NCBI GenBank assembly: GCA_006937955.1
Contig: SSNP01000007.1
Coordinates: 464,929 to 528,928, forward strand
Direction of reading: 5' to 3'
Length of the DNA: 64,000 nt
Origin: Pachypanchax playfairii
Lineage: Eukaryota; Chordata; Actinopteri; Cyprinodontiformes; Aplocheilidae
Position numbers and translations under genes: made by a program. A model generated the notes under the pieces. The model was given only the letters and a program-made list of their open reading frames with translations, had not been told where the DNA came from and did no database searches. Numbering within the stretch: the first letter of the stretch is position 1; every line of letters starts with the position of its first letter. Below are positions 22,343 through 36,563 of the stretch, piece by piece.

Positions 22343-25300
22343 TAATGACTGTTTTAAACAGCGAGGTAACACAACCTCTCAATATGGACACATTTAACCA
22401 GCATTAACAGTGATTCTAATGGTCTTAAGTTTCCGTTAGGTGCAGTGCTGCTAATAGTTGACCAGCTCAGTATCCGATTTTAGCAAAGCTGCTTTTTGAA
22501 GCACCAGAACTCATTTGTGGAAGTAAACACAAGCTGTGGAAGGTGCTGAGTGTTTTATTCAAGGTCTGAATCACCCAGCTGGGCAAACTGAAACATTTAA
22601 ATTTACTAAAAGTGAATTTTTGCTTTTCATAAACACTCATATGGCATATCTAAAAAAAGCTAGCAGTGTCAGATAATAACACAGAGTTATTATATTCATT
22701 TTTAACAAAATTTATTGCAGTTTGATAATAAATTCTATCCTCATTAAACTGTTTTGATGATCATTTGATTCTGTTCTATGATCATTTTTCATGCTCCGTC
22801 CTGGTGTTTCATTCACCCCATTAATTCAAAGAAGATAAGATCTAAAAGAACAGATGTGTCATTAGAAGCTCACATTGTTTGAGTGTTTTTACAGATTAAT
22901 AGGATTCTGCTGGAGTTTCACAACAAGGACAACAGAAGTAATGAGTTAAATGTCGTTCAGTATTAGGATGTTTCTGTTCAGAGCTGCAGTCCTTCCTGCA
23001 CAATATGTTTATACTGGAGGTATCTCAGCTTAGAGTCCGGCTCACACACACAGACACATACACACAGAAACACACACAGAAGGCGGAAGTGACCTAGTTT
23101 TCCTAAATGGTACCAACTGTTGAGGCCGTGTAGTTTTGAACAGAACTACTCAGTGTCACCCAGTAAGGGTCTAAAATGTCAGAAGTTAATCTCACGCTGA
23201 TGATCTATTTGTAGATATTTGCTGTCCAGATGTTTGTTTTGCAAGCTGCAAACAGAGTCAGTACAGTCACTTTGAAATTTGCAGGAAAATGATCTGAAAT
23301 CAGTGAAGGTTCTGAACTCTGTCACACCTTTAGAACAGCATCTCGGTTACAGGAGTCGGATTTCTCCACAGACTTCTGCGTTGGTCGGTCTCTCTTCTCC
23401 AGTCTGCTGTCTGTCTGGATTGGACCTCTCCTGATGAGGGGGATTTTCCTGGGAAAGTCATATGGAAAGAAAAGTAAAAAAAAAAAAAAGAAACTGAGCC
23501 TTAATAGTAAAAGCATGTTCCATTATATTTCTCTCCTTCTGTGCACGTGCATTTTATGAGTTGAGCTCCTTTCTAGCACACTGAAAGCATTGTGTTTTTT
23601 CTCTCTGATCATCACAAGAGCAGGCTCTCTGGAATCAGAGCTTCCTGTACACACTGGGGTGAGGCATGGGGAGAAAAATGGAGAGGAAAAGGGGAAGGGA
23701 GGGGCAGACAGAGCCAGGTGGAGGTCACCTTTAGGTTAGAGGGGAAGCCTTTATTCACAGAATGGGATCATAAGAACATAAAATCAAACAAAGTGACGTG
23801 ACTCATGACACATAAAAACATTCAGTCAGATTCTTCATAAGATAACGCTGAGAAAATGAAACCAACAGGGACTCTTTCATTTTCATGTTGGTAAGAAAAT
23901 TCTTCTCTTTTTTAAAAATTTGACTCCTCACTACAAACCATCTTTTATTTTGAAAGGTTTAAGTAGCATTTAATCTAGTAAATTTGGTCACACATGGTTT
24001 TACATAGACATAATAAACTTGAGCATGACACAGTGTCGATGAATGCCGATTCCACAGCTGCAGCTTTGCTTTTTCCGTGCCATATGTTCTTTGATGGAGA
24101 CATGACAACAGCAGGAGGATGTGTCTCCCAAAAAAAAAAAACGGGCTCCTGCTGACGTCTGGTTTTGTTGAGCAGCACACACACACTGCCAGCTGGTCAT
24201 CTTGAATTTCTGACACTGTCAAGCTACAGTGTGATTTAGGTTCTCCAAGATCAGCGTGTCCAACCTGAAAGAATTGTGGTGATATCATGTGTTACAACTC
24301 TGAAATGATGGTTTCTTATTACCGAGTTGTCTGTAAAGATGTGTCTGCTATCAAAGGAAGCTGAAGTGAAGAACATAGACATCTTATTATTAAAATAATA
24401 GGACTTTTAAAGTGACACTCTGTGAAAATAGAAACTTCTAAGAATGACCTCAGTTTGAAAAAGGGAGATTCAATCTGACCGGATTGACAAGTAATGGTTA
24501 GTGTGAGCCAGACTAAGGTGGAATGCTATTGTTTTAAAACAAGTCTAAACTGCAAAAGCTGTTTTACAAACTTGCTGTATGTTTTGCATTATGTCGTAGA
24601 AACTTATGTTTATTTGCAAGCGCAGCAGCTGCAGGCACTTCCTGCAGGAATCTTATAATATTTCTGGAGGGATAACTGTAGAATGATTTGCTATTCGCGT
24701 TCTCCATCCTTGTGCTTTGTTTAATCTTTTGAGTTACGTCGTCCTCTTCCTTCCTTTATGTTTGCATATTTCAGTTACTAAAGAAATCACACAGAACACA
24801 AGACTCTGCTACTAAAATCCGACACTTGTAACTATCATCTGCTTAACATTTAACAAATTGTCAAAAATAATCTCTTCACACGGCCCGTCTTCACACACAC
24901 CTAACCGCACACACATGCAGAGCCTCGAGGCATGTCAATCAGCAGCAACCTCTAAATGTTTCTCTGCTCTGTTCTCTGCGTCTGTTCTTCCAGCTACCGA
25001 AAACCCCCAAAAAGCAACTAAATTATTTTAAAGACGCAACATTTCGAACAAATCTGTCATTAAATACAGTAAAAGCCACAGTGCAAATGTGCATCTTTTT
25101 ACTGGACAATGCAAATAAAGTGGAAAAATTCTGCTTTTCTTTTAATGATGTTGCATCAAAGATCTAATGTCAACTACGTCTGCAGCCATTAAACTGTGGT
25201 GTGGTGAATTGCTGCTGCTGATCTGTTTTTACAGTCAGTCCAAAAAAAGGATGTGGTAAAGCAAATGACAAAGGTTTACAGAAATGCTTCATGTTTATTG

Positions 25301-25389
25301 TTTTTGCATATGATTTCAAGGTCACAGACTGTTTAAATTAACATAAACCAACATTTTTACTCCATTTTGAGTGTATAGATGTTACTCCA

Positions 25390-25403
25390 CCACTAGATGG
25401 CAG
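25390..25403 (+). promoter_or_regulatory. CTCF-core-like site
   Basis: CCACTAGATGGCAG matches all positions of the vertebrate CTCF core CCASYAGRKGGCRS. A single motif match in a 37-kb intron is suggestive only. Confidence 0.35.
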
Positions 25404-26563
25404 TGCAATGTTAGTTGGAGAAGGAGGCATACGTTGAAAGATCATTTTAGGGATTTGAGAGTTTCAGGTTAATCTTGTCAAATAAATATTAGGGATAAAA
25501 CTCAAATTTGAACTTTTTTTGTGAGTTAATGAATAAATCTACTCTGTGGGACATTTTTTGAAAGAAGCTCTAGAAATGAAAGGACATTCAGAGGTGCAGA
25601 AGTTCCTGTAATGGTCGCTTGTTTTTCCTTCTAAAATAATTTCCCTGTTGGATCAAAACACTAAATGCACATCCAGAGACATAAAGAGTTTCTACCAGTA
25701 ACAGGAAGTGAAAAATAGTCCCACAGCAGATGGCACGGTCTCCGAGGAGTTCCAGTCTTACAGAAATTGAATGTATGGAGTAAATCTAAGACACAGGCTT
25801 GAAGTTTGCATCCCAGCTGTCAAGTTAGCTTATATGGTAGTTAAGAAATCAGTGTTTTAGCCTTTTTTAGAACAATATAATTAATGTTACAAAACAGTAA
25901 TGAAAGCATTTTAATTCAGGTTATGATGTTTGAGTTGATGACTGTGATCTCTGATGGTTCTGTTGGACTCCATGTTCCAGACAGAACCGAACCTCCAGCA
26001 GTCGTTCTGATGCTTCATTCTGAAGGTCACCCTGTTAACAGCCGACTGACTCTCCACGGTCCCCCTTTCTTCTTCCTCTTCCTATTATAGTCTGTGTTGG
26101 CCCCCAGCCATTCATCATGCTCGGCTTCTCCAGTGACTTTCTGAAACATGATACCTCTGGTGGATTGGAGCGACTCAGACTTACGGCTTTACTGGCTGCT
26201 GTTTGGAACAGCTTTTCAGAATGCGTCACAGAGACACGCGTTTTGTTTAATTTGGGGATTTTATCTCATGAATAAACACGTACTTGTCTGTAGCACATGC
26301 CATAGCTCTCAACACAGGACAGCCCTCACCTACACCCACACAGATGGATCCTCTTCCTGTGGCCTGCTGGGGCTTATCTTCCTTGAACAGCTATTACAGG
26401 AGCTTGAACTCCTAAATATATATTTATTTAATGATTTTATTTTCATTGGAGGTCTGATTCTTTAAAAAGCTCCACTTTGGATTTACTAATTTTCTGAAAG
26501 GTGAAAACAGTCATGAAACAAACAACCTCCTCAGGCAGCTTAGCATATGTGATTTTGCTGAAG

Positions 26564-26565
<2 letters not shown>

Positions 26566-26614
<49 letters not shown>

Positions 26615-26900
26615 TTGTATTTCTGACCTCCTGGGGACCAGTTTCCTGACTTTTACTATCTTTCTGGGGTCCGAGGGTTCTTGTGGGGACCGAAGCCTGG
26701 TCCCCATGGGGGGGACTCCCCTTTTTAGGGTTAGGGGTTAGGTTTATAGGTATGGTGTGAATAGAGTTTTAGTTAGTCTTAGGGTTAGTTATAGATCAGT
26801 AATGGTTAAGGTTAGTAAAAGGGTTTGGGTTAGGTATAAATCTAGTTACTAAAATCAATGGAAGTCAATGGACGGTCCCCATAAGGATAGCAAAACACAC

Positions 26901-26984
<84 letters not shown>

Positions 26985-27270
26985 TTGTATTTCTGACCTC
27001 CTGGGGACCAGTTTCCTGACTTTTACTATCTTTCTGGGGTCCGAGGGTTCTTGTGGGGACCGAAGCCTGGTCCCCATGGGGGGGACTCCCCTTTTTAGGG
27101 TTAGGGGTTAGGTTTATAGGTATGGTGTGAATAGAGTTTTAGTTAGTCTTAGGGTTAGTTATAGATCAGTAATGGTTAAGGTTAGTAAAAGGGTTTGGGT
27201 TAGGTATAAATCTAGTTACTAAAATCAATGGAAGTCAATGGACGGTCCCCATAAGGATAGCAAAACACAC

Positions 27271-27360
<90 letters not shown>
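26566..27360. repeat. Tandem duplication: 370-bp unit flanked by (GT)n
   Basis: Three long GT microsatellites (26566-26610, 26902-26980, 27272-27360) alternate with two copies of a 292-bp segment (26611-26902 and 26981-27272). By eye the copies are identical, with a period of 370 bp. The segment contains GGTCCCCATAAGGATAG and TTAGGGTTAGGGGTTAGG and resembles a microsatellite-linked minisatellite I recall as common in teleosts. Confidence 0.93.
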
Positions 27361-27362
<2 letters not shown>

Positions 27363-27546
27363 GTACGTGTGCCTTCATGCATCAGCTGATTACCAGAAAA
27401 ATCCACCTCAGTTTCACCTGAGGCGAGATTGTTGTAATGAATTTCTTCTAAAAACATCCTTGACTGAGGTGCGCTGTAGGTTTTTAAACCTCCATCTATC
27501 ACTGTTCCTCTCCCGAAAAGTGAATAATGAGCCTCATTAAATCAAA

Positions 27547-27553
<7 letters not shown>

Positions 27554-27604
<51 letters not shown>
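27554..27604. repeat. (CA)n microsatellite
   Basis: About 25 CA units, 200 bases downstream of the GT-flanked tandem duplication. Confidence 0.96.
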
Positions 27605-27607
<3 letters not shown>

Positions 27608-28966
27608 CACACACGTGTTGTGTGTGTTGGGTTCCTGCAGCACGACCCTGCTGCCATGTCGTCTCATGTTCCGATACGCAAAGGTGTTTCGTTTTCTTCT
27701 GATTTGTTCAGCAGCGTGTAGAGAATGATCCATGTTAGTAAAATCGAACTTCAAATCTTAAACAGTAAAAAACCAAATGTGTAAATGTGTCGATTCACTC
27801 ACTTTGAATATTTTGCACTTTTTTTTTTTTGCCCTCGCAATTTTTGTAGTTAAAATTAGAAATCCACTAGTGCAACTTTCCTACTGTGCAGTGGAAGCTG
27901 ATTTTTTTATATATATATTTTTATATCTCTCAAATTCCTTAAAGTTACTGAGACTTTATCATTATCTGCTGAACAGATTCTAAACATTTCATCTTCAGGT
28001 GAAACTGAAACAATAAACACATCGGAAGGTTAAACGCTGTTGGTTCAGCAGATCATTTTTCACGCTGCTCTCCTGGATTCTGTGATTCATCATGTCACAC
28101 AGCTGCTGGTGACAAATGTCCTTCTGTGTATTGTATCTTTTGCAAATAAAAAAAAAACTGAGTTCCTATTTTTAGTTATTTCTGAGAAAAAAAAGACATT
28201 TGCTGCACTCTGTTTAGTTGTTTTGACCTTGTATGCCCCACAATTTTATTTCTGTGTCATCTTTATCCTGAACTGAGGCATTTTTTATTTTACTATTTAC
28301 TCTCTGTTTCTTTTTATCTGTGCTGCGTGGTAATCTCTGCTGAGCCGTTCATAATCACAGGCCATCTGGGCGCTACGGGGAGAAATGAGCCTGCAGCTCA
28401 TCAGATGACCAAACTCAGCGTTAGTGAACACACACTCATGTGTGTGCACACACAGACACACACCTTTAATAGTTACAAACTATCCTGTGGTTGTGTTCGT
28501 CCATTACATCTTTCAAGGGCAATTTTTTTCATCTGAACCCGGTAGAGAAACCAGAATCTTTTTGTGAGTGTTGAACTCTGATCATGATCAATCTCAGTCA
28601 AGCAAATGAGTCAAAAATCGATGCATTGATCGTCACGTAATTGAAAAATCAGCTGTTTTTGCTTTTCTTCATGCATAAATTCAGTGATCTGCCCTCTGAA
28701 CAGGTAATCAATCCAAATCTTATGTCTAATTATATATTTTCATCTCTTTTTAAAATTCCTACACAGCGTCCAGGATCTTTGGCTCAGCTTTTGAGATGAG
28801 CTGCACGAGAGCTCAAATACATTCATTAGAAAAACGCTGACGGCTGCTAAACGATGGCCGACTCAAGACAGACAGCCTGCGGACAAATTTCTTACAAGAA
28901 AATCTATTTAAGTCCAAATAATTCAACAGAATTTCATGCTTATGTCAAACAGGTGCAGAGTTTTTA

Positions 28967-29110
28967 ATCAGAATCAGGTTTATTTAGCCAAATATGTTTC
29001 ATACATAAGTAATCTGACTCCAGTTCATGTTACTCTTGTCCTTATTGCACTTTACTACAGAAAAACAACATATAGGAAACAGGTGAAGATATTTATATAA
29101 GAAACATAAA
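28967..29110. repeat. Dispersed fish repeat, LINE-tail-like
   Basis: Begins ATCAGAATCAGGTTTATTTAGCCAAATATGTTTC and continues through an AATCTGACTCCAGTT block and ACAACATATAGGAAACAG. I recall this as the 3' end of a common teleost interspersed repeat. No coding part is visible. Confidence 0.5.
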
Positions 29111-29822
29111 TATACACAAGTAAACAAAGTAAACAGACATAGGAGTAATAATTCAAACCTCAGATGATGCCAGGTGAGAAGAATCAAAGAAGCCGTGATG
29201 CAAGACAGTGCAAGGATCATGATTTTATTTTCTCTGTAAAAGTTCAGAGGAATTCAAAGTACTTTTTACTACAGCAATGAAACAAAAAGATTTTTATATA
29301 TATGCTGTATTTATTTTAGAACACAAAGTATAAACAACTGAAAAGTTATCGTGTAGAAGTGGAACATTTCCAAACTTTTCTAAAACAACTGATTATCCAT
29401 CTAATATATTCAAAACCTGCAGGAAGCTAAAAATAACATTTGAGCATGTAGTATATTAGAACTTTTTAGTACCATTACAAACCTCCCCCCACCAGTTTTA
29501 ACCAATGTAATGTTCAGGATACACATTTGGCAAAAAGTCTACATCAAGGAGTATCATTTACCTTATTTTTGTATTTTTATCCAGTTTATTATCTAGTATA
29601 GAGATTTTGGGAGCAAGATTCGACCCTAATCATAATTTTAATGCATGTTATACTTTGTAATACAGGTCTGAAATATCAGATTATTATTTTAACACATGAC
29701 TTCTAAACAAATGCACAACCTGATGGCTCTAAAGCAAGAACATATCCTGTAGTATCTGGTTTCCTCACTGCACTGATTCACTGTTAGATTATGCACATGT
29801 TTTAAATTCCCTTTACCTTTAA

Positions 29823-30115
29823 AGTCTGAAATAGCCTGGTCCCTCAGTACATCCTGGATTTAATGACCTTGTTTGTGCCCTTCGACCACTGAGATCTGTG
29901 GATAGTGTTCTACTAACCATTCCCAGGTGACAGCTTGTGACAGAGATTGAGGTTTTTCTATTAGAGGCTCCACTTTATGGAACTCACTGCCCAATTCAGG
30001 CACATTAAACCTCCTACAAGCTTCAATTTTCTTCTTAAAATTTCCCCCCGGTATTGTCTGATATATGTTTATGTTGCAAATTGGTGGTTTATTGCACAAA
30101 ATAAAATCAGAAAAA
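29823..30115 (+). pseudogene. Degraded LINE ORF2 3' end
   Basis: The plus strand contains TTATGGAACTCACTGCCCAA, which translates to the WNSLP motif typical of the C-terminal tail of non-LTR retrotransposon ORF2 proteins. An LLQAS..FFLK stretch follows, akin to the usual 'SL..FK..LKT' tail, and then an AT-rich 3' region. Upstream frames are broken. It is a 5'-truncated, inactive copy. Confidence 0.5.
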
Positions 30116-30849
30116 GTTTTATTTACAGTTATATATGAAGGTTATAGTGTCTGATTTGTCTCCTCCCCACATATTCTCGCTAGTTTCCCTCCACTGTTAC
30201 CCAACGTTGCCACCTTGCCCCGGGGCCAAGGCGCTCTCACACAGCGTGGAATGAATCTAAAAAATGGTTTTCCAGATCTTAATACCAGCAGCCAGAGCAG
30301 CTTTAACCAAATGGGACAGCAGGTCTACTGCAGCACTTCTCTGGCGTAGAGGAGGGGGAGGTTGTGCAGATACAAGGATTATCCTCAGCTCCAGACTCTT
30401 TGTAATTCAGATAAGGCCTCACTCCTCCAGCAGATAAGTTTAAGCATTAATAATAAATTAAAAGATTGTCCTCTGGGTGAAATATTAATGACCTCTTCTT
30501 AGGAGATTCTCGTTTTTAGAAGCTGGGTGATGGTGTGCTTGTTAGAGTAATTTTAAAACATCTCTTTGATTCCTAGCTGTCGAATGTTTGAGTTAAAGGT
30601 GGCTGCCAAGGTCAATATTTGAGCAGGCAGGTACTAAGAAACGACCTTTATTTATACTGAGACGCCAGAGGAATACCAGTAAAATCTGACACAGGTGTTG
30701 TGATCCGTCACTATAATTTACTTTAATTAGCTACTAGAAACGTGGTTGATGCATTTATTTGGTCTTTGTGATTGAAAAGATAATCTGCAGTTTGAAGAAT
30801 TTGATGTTTGTTGTGTCTCCCTGATTCTCCTCGACCTTCACAGAAGTGT

Positions 30850-30892
30850 GAAGAAGAAGAAGAAGAAGAAGAAGAAGAAGAAGAAGAAGAAG
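30850..30892. repeat. (GAA)n triplet repeat
   Basis: About fourteen uninterrupted GAA/AAG triplets, a pure purine strand inside FGD3 intron 1. Confidence 0.97.
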
Positions 30893-33229
30893 GTTATTTA
30901 TCTTCTCACATGTCGGACTGAGAGTTGAATCATGTGTGGATTTATTCAGCTTTTACTCTTTTTCTATGTTCTTTTGGAAAATGGTTGGAGTTTGGGCAAA
31001 ACGTTGTCTCCATGACAACAGCCTAACAACCAACCCATGAAATCATGAAATCAGTCACTGATTGATCAGAGTTATTTTTAAAAACTATACTAGAGGATTT
31101 TCGGAGGACTAACTGGGACAAGTCCTCTGTGTCTTCCTGTACTCGAGAACAAAAATGTGTGAAATGTGTTTGCGTGGATCAAATTTGGCATCGCAGCGTG
31201 ATGGAACGCTGATGAGTGTTCACACCGGGGATGTTTGGTTTTCTTATCGTTGACAGCGTTGCATGTCTCTGTTTGTAGACGGTAGTTGTTCTGGCAAGTT
31301 AGGAACTGTGGCAACATACACTTAAAGAAAAAATCCTACACGTGAGGCGTCAGTGATGAGAGAAGGGCGGGTGTTGTTGACGATCCCTTGAGGCAGATCT
31401 GTGACAGATGCCATCCGTTGGTCAGTAGAAGAAGAAGATTTAGCCTGATGTCACTTGTCGATATTCCAGTTGGATTTCGGTGACAGAGACAGTGAAAACC
31501 ACACAAAGTTCCTTCTCAGTGGACAGATGGAAAGAGAGCGTTGTTGTAATTAGTGAGAGCAGGAAGGGCTGAAGGAAGGGTACAAAAGCCCTGCCAGCTG
31601 CTAGTGTATCTCCTCTATGTTCTCTAGTTCCCGTCAGACGATCAGTTTAATTTTCATCTTGTTCTGAACAACAAAAACCTGCTTTATCTGGAATGATTGT
31701 TGCAAAATTAGTAAGAAGATGCTACACTAACGCCAGGCTGACATTCTTCTGTTTAATGTAAAGATACGACCCCATTACATTTAGATAACCAGCAAAGACA
31801 AGACAGCTGTTTATGTTCTTCAGAATAAAAAAAAAAAACTTGCTGAAACTCCATAAATTTGACAGATATGAAGCCGAGGTTTGGTGTGTTATTATCTGAG
31901 GGTCAGCGTAACACGGTCTACACTAACTGATCACATTTTTAGCTTCAGACTTAATTCAGCCAGTTGCCTTTGAAGTCGACCCTGCACATCTGTCACCGAA
32001 ATATTTCACCATCTGGATTTGAATGACATTTTCAGAAATAATTATTGCACATATTACAGCCACGGATCAACTTCTAGAACCTGAAGGGGACGTTAGACCT
32101 TTGATTGCTTGTTGGAACTGGACATCAGTGTAGCTCCAGATCTAATCCTGTATTTCCTCCATGTCTGAGATGAACATTCATCAACAGTCATCCATTCTTC
32201 ACTAGTTTAATCAGTTCAGCTTTACTCAGGTGGATGTCGTTTTTTTTTTTTTGCCTCTGTTTAGAGATGTTGATTATATTAAATTATATATTTTTACCCA
32301 ATCCAAACACCTCACTTTGAGTTAAACCCATCTCCCCCTCTTCTTGTTGTTCATCTCTTCCATCTCTCGCTCCACTCCCACATCTAAAGCTCTGTTATCG
32401 TTTTGAAAACCGTGGCTACTTCCCCAGTGTTTCCATGGTTATTGCTGGCATTCGTCCGTGGGCTTAGAGCCTGTGTCAGGCAAAGTCATCCTATCTATAA
32501 GGCCGACATCACCTATTGAGTGTTTGGATGGGAAACACAGGATAATGTGAAAGGGGGAGGAGGGGGTTGTAATTATATGTGCATATGAAGAGGGTTGGAT
32601 CACAAAAAGCTGCCAGGATGATGCGGAGAGTCACGCAGGGACACGGATGTACTCCCTGGAGACAGCTCGGTAACGTGGCTCCCCCGAGACACGCTACATG
32701 TTTTATTTACACGCCTAAAACAAATTATTTCAATAAGTAATACTGAAAAGATTAGTCCAGTTTATCTGAATATGTTGGATTTCACTCGATAACAATTGGA
32801 GGATTTTAAAACCTCCATCAACAAAGATGAAATTCCCAAGAAGCTTTTATGTTTTAAGACTTTGTTTTTCCTGTTTTATTTGAATCAATGAGCTCATTAG
32901 TAAAACTCTGTCTGTGTCAGACTTCTCCACTTATATCATAGACCACGTTTCCAACAACTTCAGGAGAAATTCCCTTCCAAACCTTCTCTGCTCTTCTCTG
33001 CACTCAGACCCTCTCACACACTCATGCAACAGTCACACCCACTTGTACTTACACACACTTCCCCCCATCGTTCATTCAACCACTTCATTCCCTCTCTCCC
33101 TCCTCCACTCCTTTCCCTCTCACTCAACTCTCCCCTCCCTCTCTATATCCTCATTTTTTTCCTCCCTCCTCCTCCCAGTCAGCCAGGCTGTCTTTAGTTT
33201 CCATGGTGACGGTCGGGGAGGCATTATCA

Positions 33230-33344
33230 CCAACTGAGAGCAGCTCCTGGGCTCTTTTCAGAGCGGCGGCGTTGGAGGCATTGTTTAGTCCTCTCCTGTG
33301 AATGTTGTGGGGATCTGGATGGGGAGAGCATCAGACAGGAGGAA

Positions 33345-33403
<59 letters not shown>

Positions 33404-33694
33404 GCTGTTTTTTAGAGCCGTGTGTTTGTAGATGGTGAGGGGAGGAGCTGGAGGAGGAGGAGAGAGAGGCAGCGTGGTGCTTACGCAGAGTCGATGAGGG
33501 AGCAGGAGTAGTAGTAGTAGCAGCAGACTCACGTCGTGTCACCGAGAGTACCACTAAAACATCCAGACTCCTCCTCACGGCTCCCTAATGGACTAGATCT
33601 GCCTTTTTGTCTTTTTATTTGTGTCGCGCTTCATGAAGATTTCAGACAAATTGAAAATAAAACACCTACGGTTGATGGCAAACTACGATTAGAC
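33230..33694 (+). promoter_or_regulatory. Candidate alternative FGD3 promoter / non-coding first exon
   Basis: A locally GC-richer patch (CAGAGCGGCGGCGTTGG near 33260) and a purine-rich stretch with CpGs lead to a strong donor GACG|GTGAGT at 33695. The ATG nearest the donor is closed by TAG just before it, so any exon here would be 5'UTR. It also spans a TC microsatellite. It is offered only because long first introns in this family often contain alternative promoters. Confidence 0.2.
33349..33403. repeat. (TC)n microsatellite
   Basis: Nearly pure TC repeats with one TTTC interruption. Confidence 0.96.
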
Positions 33695-36513
33695 GGTGAG
33701 TTACTGATGGAACTCTCTCTCTACAGCAGATTTATATGTAGATTTTTGCGAAAATTAACCCCTGGATCTTTGTTTACACTTTTTAAAACACGTCCTACTT
33801 TCATTTTAAATGTAATTCAGTGTTTGTGCAGGTGTTAAACATGTGTTTTACCGCAAGTCCCTGAAATCTGTTTGGGTGTGTGGGCTTGCAGCTGCCTTCT
33901 GAATTCAGCCTAAATCTCACTGCCCTTTAAAATATACATGCCACTCTGCATGTTTTATTAAGAACATACACTGGGAGCAATTTTCTGCTGCCTTGATCTT
34001 TAGAATCCCTGCAGGATTATTTTTTGTGAAGAGTATCTGAGTGTCACGGCGGATGTATTTTTGCTCTGTTTTATTTGGATCTTCCTTTTTTTACACATTG
34101 AACTGGATAATTAGGAGTGAGAGCTGAACCCTCTGGTTCTTTGAACTGGTTATGTGTGTTGACTGATGCAGTTAGCTGTGTGCCACGCCGCTCTTTCACC
34201 CCAATGTGATGTTGATTTAATAAAGCCGTGATTAGATTATTTTATTACCCTGATAAATTTGCAACCTCTAATCAATACGAGGTCACTATCACGCCGTCTG
34301 GAAGTGACATGACCGCTTCTCGCTACAGTGATGTCACTCTGCGTAACAGATGATTTAAAGCTCAACAGACTGCACAGCTGCCACTTGTGTACTTTGACAG
34401 TTATTTACCACTGATAGAGTTAGTATTCAATGTCTTTGGGGGGGTTTTTCAGGGAGGGGGGCACATTATAATTTACCAGACTGGGTAGCTGTTATGAAGA
34501 GAGAGGGGAGTCTGTGTGTTGCCACGACAACCGGCAGCAGCTGTGTGAGCTGAAGCCGAATGTGTGGCAGACACTGTGACATTGCTTAGAGACTCATCAA
34601 CAACCTTTGACCCAGATCAATGAGAAGAGTCCGGACGGACGTTCACACTGTACGGTCAGAAGACGCTGGAGCCCCTCCAGCCTCATTAGCTTCAGAGAGG
34701 TCAGAACTTTTATAGACGGTTAGTTTCACACCTGGACATTTATATAAAGTATCAACTCAGTCATTTTAAAAGATGGATTATTAGAAACATAATTAAACAA
34801 TTTTACCCCATAATATTTCAATATATGCATCTCAAAAACAGATTTAGGATGACGGTGGTATTATATTTGTATGAAAACGTCATTTAAGGATATTTCTAGC
34901 AGTTTGAAGTGGGTTTCTGGGTAACAGCCTTAAATAATTTACATCTCTTCTGTTATAGAATACTGCCTGAGCAGTATGGAGAAATAAAGTTTACAGGATC
35001 GATGAGCTAACGACTAATTCTAATGGACCTTCTTCCAAAGCAAACAGCTCCAAGTTGTTTTATAAACCTCTACACCACCATCACTGTTGGGCAGCGATAT
35101 GATGTCGTTTCAGCTTGATTTTACACCTGCATGTCAGGAAAGTGCTACATTTAGCTGCTAATAACTGTAGATTGTGCAAATTGATGGCAGTATGAAGGTT
35201 TATAAAATAATGTTCATATAAATAGCTGTGAAATTTGGATGATTTTAGCTGTTTTAAGATGGCAACAATCTACTTTGGTCTTGGCTGTGTTTTGACTGGC
35301 CTTCGGCTCCTGCATAAAAAAACCCACTAGAAATGTCTTTAGTTTGTAAAGACAAGCAGATTTAAAACCAAAATGGCAAATTCAAAGAATAAAAATAGTC
35401 TTTTGTGTGACAGTTTTTAAAAAAAAGCAGTGAACCATAAGATGTCAGGAACACTAAGTTGATATTTATGATGTTGAAAAGGCCAGAAAAGCTCACACAG
35501 TAACCTCGTGTGAAAAGCAAAGTCCCAGAAGCCCCTGGGCAGTGGAAAAAGTAGTTAGTCATGTTTCACCCTTTTTCCTTCGCCTGGGCAGGTTTACTGT
35601 TGGAGAAAGCCAAAGGAAAGGATGTCTGTAGCCCACAGTGTCCACAAGTATTTAATACAGGGGTGGGTCTGTAAGCATGAGGGCAAAAACTGTAGTGCTG
35701 AGAGAAAGTTCATCACCTAGGAAATTCACATTTCTGCCATCTAAAAGCGTTTGAGTTCTAGTTGTGTTGGTAAAAAAGGTCAGTGTTTTATGTTTTAAGC
35801 AGCCTGGGTGACGAGCAGATGGAAGTCACTTTGTTTTTAAATAAATTGCCCAAATAACCAGTTGGTTTTTTTTATGGATAACAGATTTTTTAACAATTGA
35901 ATTCATCACACGAGAATAAAATGTGTTGCTGTAGGTGATTATTAAGGATTTATTGATCTTTTGCTGGAGATATTTCCATGAAATCAAGTAGTTTTATTTA
36001 CAGTCACAAACGTAACTGATGCAGTTTGTTTAAACTCACTTTAGTTTAATGTTTATTAGTATTTTTACATATTAAAGTGATTTTTCATTCTGTTGTCAAC
36101 CACATAAACCTCTTCAAAGGCTGTGGGGTTTTTTTTCTCATTCTTTAGTTTTATCAAGGAATAGGAAGTTGTTCATAGTGGTCAGAGTCAACAGGGAACT
36201 TGTGGTAAAAGGGACCAAAAGTGTAACATGCAATAAAACACTCCCACATTCACACATAATGTGTAATAGTGTGATTTATCCATCCATCTTATTCCACTGG
36301 TCTCGATCTCTCGGTTATAGAAGCTGCCATGCCAAACCAAAGGACCAGAGACATGGGTAGAAAGCCCCGCCCACTCACCTGAACACAATTATGGTGTTAT
36401 TTAAAGCATCTAATTACAACTGAACAAATGAGAGAAAATGTAAAAACTATATAAATCATTAGTTTCCATGAAAGAAGAATGCTCAGATGACTTAAAGCTA
36501 ATACTGGAACCAG

Positions 36514-36525
36514 CCACTAGGGGGC
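36514..36525 (+). promoter_or_regulatory. CTCF-core-like site
   Basis: CCACTAGGGGGC is a strong match to the central CTCF core. It lies 40-50 bases before the left end of the element at 36564. Confidence 0.35.
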
Positions 36526-36563
36526 TCGTCTTGTTTGGGCTTTAACTTATGTGTTGTGTTCCT

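Noticed and set aside
26865..27754. Open frames of alternating Cys-Val or Thr-His
   Set aside because: Translations of GT/CA microsatellites.
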